Below are positions 50,998-64,000 of a DNA stretch of 64,000 nt, piece by piece. Under the pieces are notes generated by a model. It was given only the letters and a program-made list of their open reading frames with translations, was not told the DNA's origin and ran no database searches. The stretch covers positions 3,100,001 to 3,164,000 of the forward strand of contig CM062384.1 of NCBI GenBank assembly GCA_031310005.1. Direction: 5' to 3'. This stretch comes from Dactylellina haptotyla. Its lineage: Eukaryota > Ascomycota > Orbiliomycetes > Orbiliales > Orbiliaceae. Both the position numbers and the translations under genes were made by a program. Position 1 is the stretch's first letter, and the number at the start of each line of letters is the position of its first letter.

Positions 50998-53900
50998 AAT
51001 ATCAATATGTGGGCGGATTTAGTCTCGGAGTGCGAGAAGGGGTCGGGAAAGGTCTAATCAAATTCAAGAGCGAAAATTAGTCGTTTAAATAATTCAGATG
51101 CTCGATAAAACCATTCTAGAACCGTATACAGCAGTCGATAGGAGACCCACACAGCCAACATCGATATCTGGAACATACTTCGCTGTCCGAGGATATCAGG
51201 GCATCCGACATGGCGTAGGACTAGACATCATCTCTTTTTCCCTTTCCCCGGACGAACCATCTCCGCGAGATAGCGGTTTGCCTCCCAAAGGATCTTAAGT
51301 AGGCCTGATGCATGATGCTGCTGGTCGCTCTTTTATTAGACAGGGAACCACTCACTTGGAACTCGAATTCGATTCTTAGTACATAGGAGATCGCCTGCTT
51401 CCGGCTTCGCGTTTCTACTTATGCCGCGTTATATGCAAAAACGCGGATGATATCTTGGAGCTGCCTTCAATCGAAAAGCAATATTTAAGCTTATCCGCCA
51501 ATTGGCAGCAGCCACGGATCAGACAGTGCGTAAGGGTGTCGTCGAAGTCGCTTTACGAAAAACAATTATTATCTCGGATAACAAAGAATTACCCGCGGGC
51601 CTAATCTGAAAGGAATGTCAAAGGGGTTATGGGGTTATGGGGTGGAACGCAAAATGCGGCATTGGTGTAAATCAGAGTCTGCCTTGCGATTTGCAAGCGA
51701 ATCGATAGTTAATTTTATAGAAGGGTATCCCAGAATCACACTTTAATCTGTATGAAAGTAAAACCCGGTGAACCAATTGTCTTCCGGTGCTGTCCGCCGT
51801 ATACGTAGCTACGAAGTTACGGGAGATGAACCGGATCAACATGTACCACCGTTAGACAGCATAAAGTGCCCGTGGGTCATGTGTTATTCCACCTGGCACG
51901 AATTTCTTTTTAAATCAATACCCGGTTCCCCAGGTGGGTATCCATGAAAGTTTACATGTACACTGACTTGCTTGGTTGGCGTCAAGGCACTACTGGCGTT
52001 GCAAAGACGATTATGGCATCGAGCCAACATGCAACATTAAGGTCCGACATGGGGCCCCGCTTATTAAAATAAGGCTTTCAAAGATAGGGCGATCATTTTG
52101 CGCAATTGCTTTTGTCAACGTTCTGGAAACATTACCCTGCATACTTTCGTGCTTTTTGCGTACAGGAAAACGAAAGTGCCGCCGAAAAGGTGGCGACGGA
52201 CGACCGGGATTTTCGAATACTAACGTTATAATATAGGGGATTCAGATCTTGTGACCCGCCACGATCAGTTACGCAAGGTGACGTTTGAGGTTCCTGGCCC
52301 AACAGAAACTGACGAAAAATGCATGTGAAAGGTCTCCGATGGTAAGTTGAGAACTTTCACAGGGGGTTTAATATCTAGACCTGCACAAATGTTTAGAAAT
52401 AACTTATGTCGACAGTCACGTTGCCAATGGTTTCAGAAAGCAAGAGATAGGCTAAATTAGCAGTCGGTGGGATTTTAAATTTATATTTTTGAAGGCTGCC
52501 AGTTTTCCTAGGCCCCGCACTCTAGTTCATGGTCAATCGATGAGATGGTCATTGGCATGCACCGTTTATCTAGCTTCGATTGGATAGAAAAGGTACCAGG
52601 AATTCTCGAAACTAGTACCGCTTTCGTTCAAAATATGGCTGGGAAAATGAAAGCGAGAAAAAGATAGTCCAACCATTGAATTATAACTATGATGGAGTAT
52701 TGAATAAAAATACGTCAATCGAGGCTGGAGAGTTCACAGAGTGGAGTTAGGATGTCCTTCGATACGTGTGAGTCTTACTGGTCGTAGTTGCTGCAGCCTG
52801 CAACTCAAACCCGAAAATGTAGGGTTCGCCTTATATTTTTGGCATTCACTTGGAGTTGAGGCGACCCACAAACTTCAGATACGGTTGCATAAGTGCTCAA
52901 GTACCTGCCTCCTTACTTTGAAATTCCACAGCTCGCCGTCGGCCTTTTTTTCCCGTGAGGACGGCGATTCCAATTTGATTTTTACTGGTTTGGGATGTTT
53001 AATAACCAGTTGGAACAATACACTAGCGATGCGGCTGACTGGATGTTTGGTTTCAAAATGCTGATACCCACAACGGCTATAATCGGCCTGCTCTATCTAG
53101 GGAGGATATTCCAAATGGCTAGCTGGACCTAAGGTGGATTGATACCGGCAAGTCGGACACATTGGATTCTATTAGGAGAAACGAAATTATAACGCGTGAA
53201 CTGATAACCGTCGGCCGGGAAATGTCATTCGGCGGTGTAAGACCTCATAGATAGGGAAACCGGTGCAGAGTTCGGCTAGATAGCATTTCGCGTCATACCC
53301 AACTCGGGACAACTTTGGCTCGGTTCAAGAAGGGAAACGGCGGTCAATGACGAGGCTGTGCTTAGGCACGCAACAAAAGAGCAATTACAAGTCTGAGCAT
53401 CCCCAAACCGATACCGACCTAGAGCTCGGGATACGGACTCTCTGTCCAATTTTAATCTGCTGACATCCGAAAATCATTCTATCGAAATAACGCTTATCAC
53501 TAGATCTAACCCCGAAAAAGTCGGCCGCTGTTCAAAAAGGCACTCCGGAAAAGAAAAACGGCGGGCTGCCTGGAAACGGGTTTGATTGTGCGTAGGCACC
53601 ACCAGAAATGAAACACGCCAGCACGTGCTAGGTCTCCAACAATGGGCTAGCAAACCGCTAAGGTCAGAATTTCATCCATACCTGCTTTTACCGACTGCTA
53701 TGGCTAGATTTTAAGAGCAGACACTACGAACAAAAGTCTTTTCCATACCCTATGGTTAATGCAATTAAATTTTCGTTTAAAAATCTTATAGACTGTTCTA
53801 TATTACTATAGATTCAGTGATTTTGAAGTTCTCGTTACACAATTCCACTCTTTTTCTTCTATAAAATCCTCATAATCTGATGTCTGATTAAGGTTTTAGA

Positions 53901-56455
53901 TCGTTCCATGCATCAGACAACCCATTCGCCAAGAGAGCACGGCAGCTGTAGCAAGGGCTTCCCTGGGCACCCGACATTGGGCACACTTCCCTGATACTTG
54001 AGGGGCCCCGTGCATCTTCAGTTCCCCAAGCAAGGCGCCCCCGGCCCTGAGGGTTGACATCTCTGTGGCATTTCGTCAGGTCGAATAAATTCTTGGCTCC
54101 TTGCGTGCAGAATCTAGGAGGCCTTCGAGGCTCTCTAAATATCGGGCTGCACGGTGTGCAAGCAGGATATCTGGTCATATGATGAGCTCGCCATATACAT
54201 TTGGATCAAAAAAATGACACAGCAGAGATTTATACCATAACATGAAGCTGCCGGTCTTTGCGAATTTTCAAGCCTTTCCAAACCATATTGACCACCCTGT
54301 ATCATTCGGGCACTAGGAAGAGTAGTCTCGGGGCAACCCTGGGTCGTCGGAAGGACGGCAGACCAAAGGTAGACGACATCTTCGAGTCAAAGGCCCCATG
54401 CATGATGCATTGGCATCGATGGCGCATATATGGCTTGCAGGTCTGCTTCAGAGACACTCGGATGGAAAATAGAGTTGGAGCCTTCTGGGAGAGTTCTCTG
54501 TGGACGTGGCACACAGGGTACATTATGTCCCGCCACCTTTACGTAAATGGTTACTGTTCGTTGGAACTCTCGTAAAGGGTCGTCACTCGCCTGCTGGCAT
54601 ATTGTTACACAGAATGAAGGAACAGCGGAGTTCTCGAAATCGTGTCTGTAGACGCTATAATCTAATTGCTCGAATTTTGCAGACCTCCATCCTTACATCA
54701 ATATTAAATTTTATACTCTCAATGATGCCATGATTTAGATGAACGAGCAAGTAGATGTCAATTTTAGTTAGAAATCCTCCAGAGTCATTAAACAGACGAC
54801 ACCGTGGCTCTCGAATAAAATTTAAAACCTGAATTTCAATATTTAAAGCGATGAGGCATATGTGCCAATCGGATGCTTTCTACAAATTGTCCCTTGAAAG
54901 TAAATCCATAAGTATTAATAGCGGCCCGCATATATAAATTTCTTTTCTCTAACCGTTATCGCATGACGTGTACGTCAATGAGCTCGAGGTTGCTAGCCTT
55001 AACGTTAGCCAATCAACTAATTCAACTAATTCAACTATGCAACAGGGGTCCGGGGTTCAGGATCGATATCTTTTGCTAGCTTTAAGATATGACTGTACCC
55101 CGCTTTGTGAATTGTAATCTTCTAAAGAGTATTTATAAATCTGTTCTATCGTCTCTGATATCCTCAGAGAAATCTCTAATCAACGGTATAAATACAACAT
55201 ATCAATAGTCTACTAAGAGCTCTGGAATAAGCTCCCTGGACCCTCGACCTCGACTCGACTCTCGATACAAACGACCGAACCAACCACACCATGATCGCTC
55301 GAACGATATTACCCGAATTATCCGTTTCCTAGTGCCCTTCAACATAGTGAATTCGGTCCGAAAAACTGGAACATCCGATCTCAGTCAAAAAATAACCAAA
55401 ACATAGACAAAACATATCGCTAATCGGCAGGATTATTTATACAAGATTTAAAGTTTGGGAGAAATATTTTCATTGAAACGAACTAATAAACGAAAAGAGT
55501 TAAAAATTTAAAAAAATCTACGCGCTTCAAAAACGTGCTACTCGAAGTTAATTAAGGGGGGTCGGGGGTACCGGTAGGTGGTGGCCTTTCTGGGTTACAC
55601 ACTACCGGCTGGTTTTGATTTTCTGTCGTTTATTTCGCGTTCAAAATAATTGGCGATATAAGAAATGGCGCTGTGAAGAAAAATAAGACAATATGCTGGC
55701 GACGAAAAGCTGATAAATGATGCGATGGTGAAAACAAACATTTAAACATGTTCAAATACGCGTTAACGTCATTGTCGTCGTATCGTGGAATCGAGAGACG
55801 AGGATTGTAAACAAGTCGCAAAGCTTGCAAGATTGCATTTAGATCAAATATCTAATTTAGGTCCGAAATCGGTCAATTGAAAAGGGAAGAGGATCATTAT
55901 GTCTGGCTGGCTGGCTTGTCAGGTTAACGATCCAAAACGTCAGGCATTCAGCGCAGCTGCCTGCAAGGGTAATAATATGCAAAAACAGGCGCGTTAAATA
56001 AATGTCGGTTTGAAAGCAAGATGCAATGTTCAATGATGCAGTATAATACGCAACTCTTGTTAAATATAGAGTTGCGAGAAATCGTGAGAGAAACAACGTT
56101 AATTAGGCCTGCCTACTTCTAAATTGGGACCGAAAGTGGCATTCCGTATGGCGTGTCTGGCTAGTGTTCGTTCAAATAGCATGCAGTCAAACAATTAACC
56201 CTATATTGATAAAGAATCAATATACGGGAATGTATAGTAGTTCAGTTCCTACTATGAAGTATAGGGTGCGCGGAAGTTTGAATAGAATAGTGCCAATCTC
56301 ATGGCAGAGCGAAATTTTGATTGCCACGACAGGTGCTGCAATCATAGTGGCACTCCGGGGTGGGCTTTTTGTTATCGGGTATCTTTTTCTTTCAAATTTT
56401 GGGAGATCGAGATGATAATGGTTGGATATTTGAGTTTTATTTGCTAGGTACTAAC
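50998..56455. other. Gene-poor desert
   Basis: No supported gene. It contains a short G-rich duplication (GGGGTTAT twice, about 51627-51645), a GC-rich patch at 53930-54180, a triple TCAACTAAT-type tandem at about 55013-55037, and a C-rich CTCGA-repeat segment at 55238-55265. The longest ORFs (105-107 codons) have no recognisable domain. Confidence 0.45.
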
Positions 56456-58332
56456 TCATCCGCCTTTCATGTGGCTAAAAACGAGATTTTCAGACCATTC
56501 AACATCGTTTTCTCCTTGTGCATCCTCTTCAACGTCGAGTGTGGATGGAATGTTGGATAAGCTGGAGCCAGCATGAGCGCCAACCCCCATCAGTTGACTT
56601 CCCTGTGGCAGAATTGCTGGCGCTGAGAAGGCTCCGATAGAGTTTCTAAAGTTAGCGTAATCGTGCATTTGATAGTCGACTTGTGACGACTGATCCATGT
56701 TGTCCCGTAAGATCAAGCTGTTTGTTTCGTCAAAATGGGACCCCATGCCGAACATAGAAGAAGATATTTGCTGCGACACGTGGGGTTGGATCGGGGTGTT
56801 CTGGGTATACGAGTAATCGATAGACATCATGGTATGGTGGTTTGATGCTGTGCAAAGCAAAAAAAAATATTGATTGATTAGCAAGATGCTTAATCAATCT
56901 TTTTACGCTTCCTAGAAGGGGCTGAGGAAGAGACTTTACCGAGTTCATCTCTGTCCGTTTGACGATCCCTATCAGGAGCCTTTGGATTGTTCTGTGCCGG
57001 GATGTTGAAGCTGGCTGTGGTAAGGTTGATGATGTTGTTGCTGTTGCTGTTATCGTCCTGGTACTGTTGTCTGAGTGCGGCCATCTTTTCCTCGCTGAGG
57101 GGTCCGTGGTCTATAAGATCTTCTAAGCTAAGACCACGACGTCTTTTATCAGCATCGTGCCTGGACTTCATATGAGACCAGATTTCTCGGGGTCGATGAG
57201 ACCGGTATCCACAATGTTTGCACTGATATTGCTTCCACTGGCAAAGATTGGCGATGTGAATGGATTCGTGCTCTCTAAATTATCATATTAGGAGTATCAG
57301 TCAATAACTAGTGGAGGCAGCATTGTTTGGAGTGGGATACACTACATTGATATTGGTGTATCCTGTGTAACGGGATAGAGCTTACCTTCGAGCGCTGGGA
57401 CTGGGGAGCTCTTTGCCACAGAAAGTACAGGATCGGAGTATCCGAGAGGTTCTAACCCTCGAAGTCGATATTATACTCTTGGTGTCTTGTCTGTCAGTGA
57501 TAGCATTTCCATTCACTGATGGTATCCGACTTGTAGAATGTTTTGTTCGTAACGGAGAGGTATTCGGTATCGAGGTATTTTCCTCCTGGGCGCCGGCTTC
57601 CGATTTACTGTTTGCTGTATCTCCACTTCCCCACTGAAATTTTGATAAACCAGAGAGGTCCTCCATGGGAGTTTTGTTTGGTTTTGCCGACACAGGTGAT
57701 GGCTGAATTAATTCATAATTTTTTCTAAAGGGAAACGGGTTATCGCGTGATAACCAATTCCCAATATCAGTGGGAGCAATATGCTCTGCAGCAGAAATTG
57801 GGTCGATATCGCCAGGAACCAGTCCAAGAGATGCCACGTCCCGGGCAAATCCTGAAGGGGATCTCTCAACGAGATCTGGGTGCGCGTGTAGAGGCGTGTC
57901 GACGGTATTAACCACCTGGCTGCTCTCTTGGACTGGCGTCCGTTTCGACACTAGTGGGGACGGGGTAGGCGATTGGGTATCCGTAGTCACATTAACGTAG
58001 GAATCAAGGTACTCGTTAATAATACGGTGGAGTATTGGACCAATCTGTTTGCATATAAACAGCTTTGTATCTTTTATATTAGTCTTGTTTCTGTTTTGGA
58101 GTGGGTGCATCTCCAGAAAGGAGTCCTGAATGATGATATCAATCAGGTCGCTGGAACGCAACAACCTCTCACTCGCCATTGCCTCCAGGCACTTAGCAAT
58201 GACGATTTCCGGCTCTAACTTGCGGAGAAGAAGAGGGACCGAGTTTGCACTCGACGTCGGCCGCGGCCACGAGGAGCCTGGTTTCGAGTCGGAGCTTGAC
58301 CTCGGTCTCTTGGCTGGCCGTGAAGACGACAT
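56456..58332 (-). CDS. C2H2 zinc-finger protein, putative transcription factor
   Basis: Exons run on the - strand: 58332-57386, 57274-56907 and 56847-56456. Introns are 111 and 59 nt, the latter with a TTGCTAAT branch point, and the joined frame gives 568 aa. Two canonical fingers are formed only after splicing intron 1: Cys302-Cys305-His318-His322 and Cys334-Cys337-His350-His355 (x2, x12, x3-4 spacing). Residues 33-110 look like a helical domain of unknown family; 115-295 are Ser/Pro-rich. After the fingers come an Asp/Asn-rich linker, a basic SRK patch and an exon-3 tail rich in Gln, Ser and Asn, which could act in activation. DNA binding in the nucleus is expected from the finger type; targets are unknown. 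If intron 2 is retained the protein ends at 443 aa with a lysine-rich tail. Frame closure and fingers make the gene secure. Confidence 0.9.
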
Positions 58333-61300
58333 CCTGAGCCGATGACTGTGTTGTTCTCACACCGTAGACCGAAAAACGTCGGCGAAACCCAATCAGCTGA
58401 AGGGAAAGCAAGCTGCCGGCCTGGAAGGATTTGTTTTCAGGCTTCGGGAGTGAGAATTTGGCGAGATTTGGGCTAGGAAGGGAATAGAAAAGAAAGACAC
58501 GGCTTCCCGTCCGCCGTGAGAAATGGAAAAATGCCCCTCTCCAGCTCGCGAGGCTGCGGAAAAATGGTCACAACGTCGAGGAAGTTGACTGGGGGGCGGC
58601 CTAAGCTATCGATTTAAACGAAGAAAGTATGTACAAGATGCTGTGAAGGGAAGTTTATTGTGCCTCGCTACGACAGTTGGCACGCCGGAAGCCGGGCGCA
58701 TGCTGGGATCTTAGTCATGTATGGCGGGTAGATAGAAGAGCGACGAACCAGAAGAGAAAGACAGTCGATGATATAAGTCGGAAATCAGAAACGGATTGTC
58801 TGAATGCTCAAATAAGTGTCTGCTCGTGCAATAAAATACAGTGTGGTGGTAATGCAAGTTTCAGCGCGAGAACGCGGAAAAAGCAAAGTGCATGTGCGAT
58901 GCATGGCACTAACGTAGTTACACTGAATCCTTCTCAGATTCAATGCTTTGGCCAGCCAATCGTGGCGGACAGGACGCAAACATGATGAAACCTCCTAAGG
59001 TAATTACATGGTTCGAGGTTGGAGAAGCCTGCATTTAATTTCGCAAGCCCGCGAGATTATATATTACATTGACATGCGCAGACTTGCGATTGATATCTAT
59101 TTCGGCCCGATAAAGATAATAACCACCCAACGCGCTACGCTATCGGGATGCCGATCTAGTAGGTTCCGGTAGCAGAAGAGCGATCCTCGTATCCAGATTC
59201 CCAATCCTCCACCCGCAATTCTTCCTCCCATGGAGCCGCCTTGAGGTCGGCCTCGTCGCATGTTTTGTACCGGTAAGTCACTATGCCGGGTTGACGTCGT
59301 GCATATATTTAAGTGCTATTCCTTTGAAGCCCCATTCCGGGGCGAGCCTCTTGCCTACCGAGTGGGAATGATAAGATAATCGGGTGACCTTTTGAAACCT
59401 ATCTCTTGTGGTTTTAACATGCGTGCCCAAGCCGACGCGATACTGGTAGGTTCCTGACTAGCCCTGTAGATTGGTAATCCCATAAAACAAAACCAGGCCG
59501 TTCTATAGGCAAAGGGGCAGTCTCGCATCACAGGATCGACTTGTCAGTAGCGCAATTCTGATTTCGCGAATGGGTTCGCCTGGAAAACGGCGTGGCATAC
59601 TTTTTTTGACGTAGATGTAGTGCACAGGTGTTGAAGTATCCGAAATAATCTTGTGACAAGGCTATGATATTATCAAATGTTCTCCCCTGTAGACCGGGAA
59701 GTCTGGAATGTAGGAGAACAGTCTCGAAAGTATTTTCCTTTGTGCGAGTGCCCCGATCGGTATGATGAAGAAACTAGGCTCGCAAGTTCTCGAATCATTA
59801 CGATCCCCTCTTTGAACCTATAAATGGTCATCGAAGGTTCGTAAAGTAATTGTGTTTGGATGCTCGCATGCTTTTGCTAGATATCCGAGCTAAGCGATAC
59901 AACCGCAAAGTAGGCGCTATTCAATTTGCGTGTAATAGTTCGACTCTAGACACCGCGGACACCAAATAGAGCTTAGTTGATTAAAGCTAAATACTACTCT
60001 ATTCACAATTAGAATGTTAAAAGACACCTGTAGGCGGACATCTAGGCTTACCGAGAGAACCTTTCCAAGCATTCATGTGACCTAGTACTATAAGGCTAGG
60101 ATAATAAGATTCCTTCGCTCTAGGTGAAGGATAGACCCCAAGTGTGTGTAAGTTTTCGGCCAGGGGTAGGAGTATCCGGCGGGGTGGGCCGCGGGGTGCA
60201 GACGGTGACACCTGGAAGGCAGTTTTGACCATCGGTCATTTTAAGGCTCATGAACACACACAGACACGCATGCATACACACAAAAGCTCCCAGAGAAATG
60301 CACCAGATAATGCAGTATTCTTATCTGGTGAACTCTGGTGCCCGATCTGGCTCGCTCTTGTTTTGAATGTCACAGAATTACTCCTGTTGATCCTTGAGTC
60401 GTTAGACAAGCGTATTCGATGTGGTGACTCCAGGATCTTGTACTCCTAATTATTCGAAGGAGATATCGAGAGCCTAGTAAAAGTATTGTCCGAGTGAAGA
60501 TAACAAAAGGCCCCAATTGTTTCTAAGAGGGTGCCAGTGATACCCCGTCCGCGCTCCATAATCGAGCAGCGCTACTCGGTCTAAACCGGGCTTCCTGTAG
60601 TCCATGATCCAGTGTCCAGGTTCCAAAAATCAGTTGAGCGTTAAGCTTTTCCAGATAGAGTGTACGCTGACGCTAAAGTTGGGTAGATCAAAAATTTGCT
60701 TGTGGATAGTCGGACTCGAACTTCCAGTTGACTATTGCCGTACCTGGGTCGCTGGGGGCCAAAGTTAGATGGAAAACTTCAAGATTTATTGTATATGTAG
60801 GTCTCCAAGGATAAAACGGCTGTTTATTGTTGAATCGTAGGGGAAGATTCGTTTTTCCTAGCGCAAGTCTAGCGGTATGGTGATTTAAATATTATAATGC
60901 GCTATGAATCCAGTAGTGCTAGTCGATTTGTAGTTTCAAGTTGATATAATATCCAGTAGCCAGTTTGCTGGGTTGAGATATTGATGTTATCCTTGGGCCG
61001 GAGTCCAGGTATTCGACTACTGTATTTGGCAGGAGTCGACACCGAATGATAGTGTCCTATAGTAGCATATAGCCAAGTAGACCGACTATTTGCGAGCTCC
61101 AGATTATCCTCGTCGACTATCTCCGGAAGTCTGAAAATTCGTATCCAGGGGTTTTGTCAACTGTTGGAGCTCGATCAAACCAAGTTTCCAGATCTAAGAG
61201 CTATGATATTGCATATATATTGATGAAAACGATCCAATATCCCTCTATCAGATTCCCCCTGAATCCCATGTTGAATAGTATTGGATTTTAAAATCAAATC

Positions 61301-64000
61301 TCAGGTCAACGGAGAGCGAGTGATGGCTATTTTATATACGATGCTCTGCTCTCCTGGCTAATGCCCCTACCCCCCATATAGGACCATACCATGGCAATTC
61401 TGCCAACGTGGTCCCGGAACCAGCCCTATAATTTCTAGATATAAGGCGGGAAAATCTTATGCCATTCAAAATGGAAACAGACAGTGAAAGGCCTAGGTTC
61501 AGGACCAAAATGTAGGTTTATCCCAGTTTTTCGTTGCTGAGTGGAATGGATTCAATTGTTGAAACACTCCACCATTCCTACGATTCGGGAAACTTTCGGT
61601 GTTTCTGAGTTGGCGGTCTCAACGAAAAATTACGAGGCAGCCCTTCTCATTCGCTGATTTGACGAGCTAGTTAGGCCAGTTCTTCAAAACTAGCTAGTTG
61701 AAATACGACTCGATAACGTGGTCATGGTCTTACTAACTCTGAAGATCCATATAGAACATGGCTAATCCATGGGGTTTTTGGCCATGCTAGCATTTACCAA
61801 ATATTGCGGAAAACAAAGTGCTGGTGGGATGCTCGACATAGTACAGGAAGCAGGTATTAATACGTGTTGGATCTGCAACGGACTAGCGCAATTTCACCAT
61901 GATTTTGATGCAGGTGATCTTATTCGTTTTATCAATTTTCACAGTGGGTGTGAAGTAAGCTAGATAGATATCGGTTTCCACGCGTCATAGACGGTCTTTT
62001 CCGATGTATGTTATGTTATACAAGGCGGCTCTGGGAGTTGGATATGGAGCGAGTCAACAGTTGCAGCCGTCACGACCACGACGCGAGACAGCCACCACAC
62101 TCAGGCTCCGACTCCAAAAGTTCACCCCTCTTAGGAAAACTTGCAAACAAGATCTCAACCGATCTGGCTTGGAGCCGGCTATAAAAACATCGTTTCCGGG
62201 TACCTGGAATTATTATGATCCGAAGAGCGGCGCTGACCAATCTGGTATACAACATGTTCCCGTGACTGCCTGTTCGTGGAAGGGATATGACTTTATCTCA
62301 CGGCTGGGATAAATCGTACGATCGGCAATCCGCCTCGAAAAATCCGAAATATGGGAGAATAAGCTATAAGGTTAATTCTTCAGGCAATCACCGGAATGCC
62401 CTCTTTGGGCCTCTTGAATTTGACTTCATCCCTCGACCTTTCAGCTGGGTTGGACAGAAGACAAGGCTGCTTTTTTCATGAGTTCGCCTTGTTTTGCCGT
62501 GTCAAACAGCCAAAATATTTATAGCCACAATGTACTTGACCGATTAGGAAATATATCTCAAAAAACGCGCTAGCGTCGTCCTCGTCCGGTTAGTGTCACA
62601 CAGATGGTAACAGAACAACACAAGCGCCTGCATGCCCCGCCACACCCAGCCACACCCCTTGTTGATTCGTCCATACGACACCCAACGCCACTATCAGTAT
62701 TCCTCAGACGCGGTGAGAATGGCTGATGAAACTGTCTTCTCCAGAGAACCACTGGCTCGATCTTTCCCATTCAAAAAAGGATTTTTCACCATAGATCGAC
62801 AGAAATTTCACGCATTTGCTATAGGTAGACGGATCCTTAAGCTTAAAATAGTATGCATAAAATCTCAACAGTTGACGCCGGACTAAAAAGGAGCTCGTAC
62901 ATCGTGATGGATGGCACAGAGGATGGCCTCTATTCACGTTCCTCCTATTCGACACCCAAAAGACGAGAAAAAGCCTTACCCTGTGTTTCTCAAATCTCTA
63001 AGAGGCTGTGAGCCTGCCGTCAAAGCAGAATCGTTTCTATATTGGAAAATTCGCAAAGAATCCAACGATTTGGTTCCGCATGATACGACGTTGCGCGTTG
63101 TGTAATTTGCCCTCGGCCGGGGCCGCGAATACTCTTTTATTATCGATTACGATATGATAGCTTTCTAGACTATTGCTCATAGTCTTTGACAAATAATTCT
63201 TGCCTTCTAGGGATGAGGACCATGTAGCTTACTCCGAACTCCCTACCTGCAGGGGAGTAGCTCTTCTATGCGGCACAGATTTGACAGCGACAATAAAAGT
63301 TTTAGAGCCCCAGTATCTTTAGTCAGGATTCAAAACCGATAGGTGGGCCTTCTTCGCCAGCTGCGACCCACTTCTTTAATCTTTATTCAACATATTTGAG
63401 AGCCATTCAGCTCTCAAGCTCTCAGGCCCCTCTCCAAAGTGATCAGCGCTAAATAAGCAGACGTAATTGCTTGAGCCGCATCTGCAGGTTCTTTTCAGGT
63501 TAACCTCAGGCATATACAGGTACAGCCACTTTTTTAGAAACGGATAGGGTAGGCTCGACTTTCATTCCGAAGATCTGGGAATGACCACGATCACGAAATT
63601 TAAGCAAGCATTATTAGCTTATCCAACAATCTGTTTCTTCAAATTAATTATTCAAGAAACGCATAAATCAAGGACGGGAGCGAGCGAGGAAAGAAGGCTG
63701 TTCACTCCTCACCAGTACATTACAGTTGCCAACAGAACGGTAACTTACTTTCTCATTTCCAAGGATTCGGGCCACATCATCTCGCCCCAGAACCTTCTCA
63801 AAGACCCGACGAGACCCAAAGTCAATACGAAGGCATAAACCCCCTTTTGGAATATACTATTTCATTAGAAATACTCCGACTTTCAGCTGAACTTTTTCTT
63901 ACCTGCTGCCTTCTTAAGATTACTATAATACCATCTATGAGCAATTGCTTCGGTTCCTAAAACGAAACCCAACAAACAATTGCCTCCGATATGAATAGAA
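58333..64000. other. Gene-poor region to the window end
   Basis: The first ~350 nt are probably the promoter of the C2H2 gene. Beyond that I see no supported gene: ORFs reach at most 102 codons (58677-58985 and 62004-62312, both +) and lack recognisable domains. A short CA/CATA-rich segment lies at about 60254-60281. A fragment at 60539-60590 faintly recalls 5S rRNA. AACTAGCTAGTT, a 12-bp palindrome, lies near 61688. No tRNA recognised. Confidence 0.4.

Noticed and set aside
51627-51645. Telomere-like GGGGTTAT repeat
   Set aside because: Only two units; fungal telomere repeats are TTAGGG in long arrays.
60705-60735. Reverse tRNA T-arm-like GGACTCGAAC
   Set aside because: The 5-bp stem does not pair and no anticodon arm is found at the expected distance.

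Overview
The window looks like a piece of a filamentous ascomycete genome (Pezizomycotina). Protein-coding genes are interrupted by short GT-AG introns (mostly 55-75 nt, the longest modelled 127 nt) with fungal-type branch points (CTAAC/CTAAT). Several proteins belong to families characteristic of fungi: a DUF726/Mil1 lipase-like protein, an Ams1-type alpha-mannosidase, a VIT-VWA protein and a Clr5-domain protein. A few solid genes sit in long stretches with no recognisable coding content. That layout fits a repeat-swollen genome such as those of some Pezizomycetes (truffle relatives), but the species assignment is only an inference.

Layout. Positions 1154-10640 form a compact, gene-dense block on the + strand: a 1570-aa DUF726 protein (4 exons) followed by a 1079-aa class II alpha-mannosidase (5 exons). 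A 9 kb desert follows, with one 240-codon ORF of unknown status. At 19864-20831 lies a small 4-exon gene with degenerate C2H2 zinc fingers. At 25140-24431 (-) is a 3-exon orphan gene whose 3' end abuts a 22-unit CA microsatellite. Positions 35850-28612 (-) hold two tandem genes: a 1646-aa VIT-VWA protein (4 exons) and, downstream, a 388-aa Clr5-domain protein (4 exons). Roughly 36-45.6 kb is another desert. Positions 45.6-51 kb contain weaker single- or two-exon candidates, including a 292-aa acidic ORF (+) and a 222-aa acidic ORF (-). At 58332-56456 (-) is a 568-aa protein with two good C2H2 fingers. From 58.3 kb to the end I see no gene.

No shared pathway links the genes. Their themes are lipid or vesicle-associated hydrolase (DUF726), vacuolar glycan turnover (mannosidase), and chromatin or transcription (Clr5 and C2H2 proteins, and possibly the VIT-VWA protein, which carries a stretch resembling the RNA polymerase II CTD heptads). 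I found no tRNA, CRISPR array, intact mobile element or operon. Exon joins were derived by hand from splice signals and reading-frame continuity. Each major model closes in frame from ATG to stop, which is the main evidence for it.
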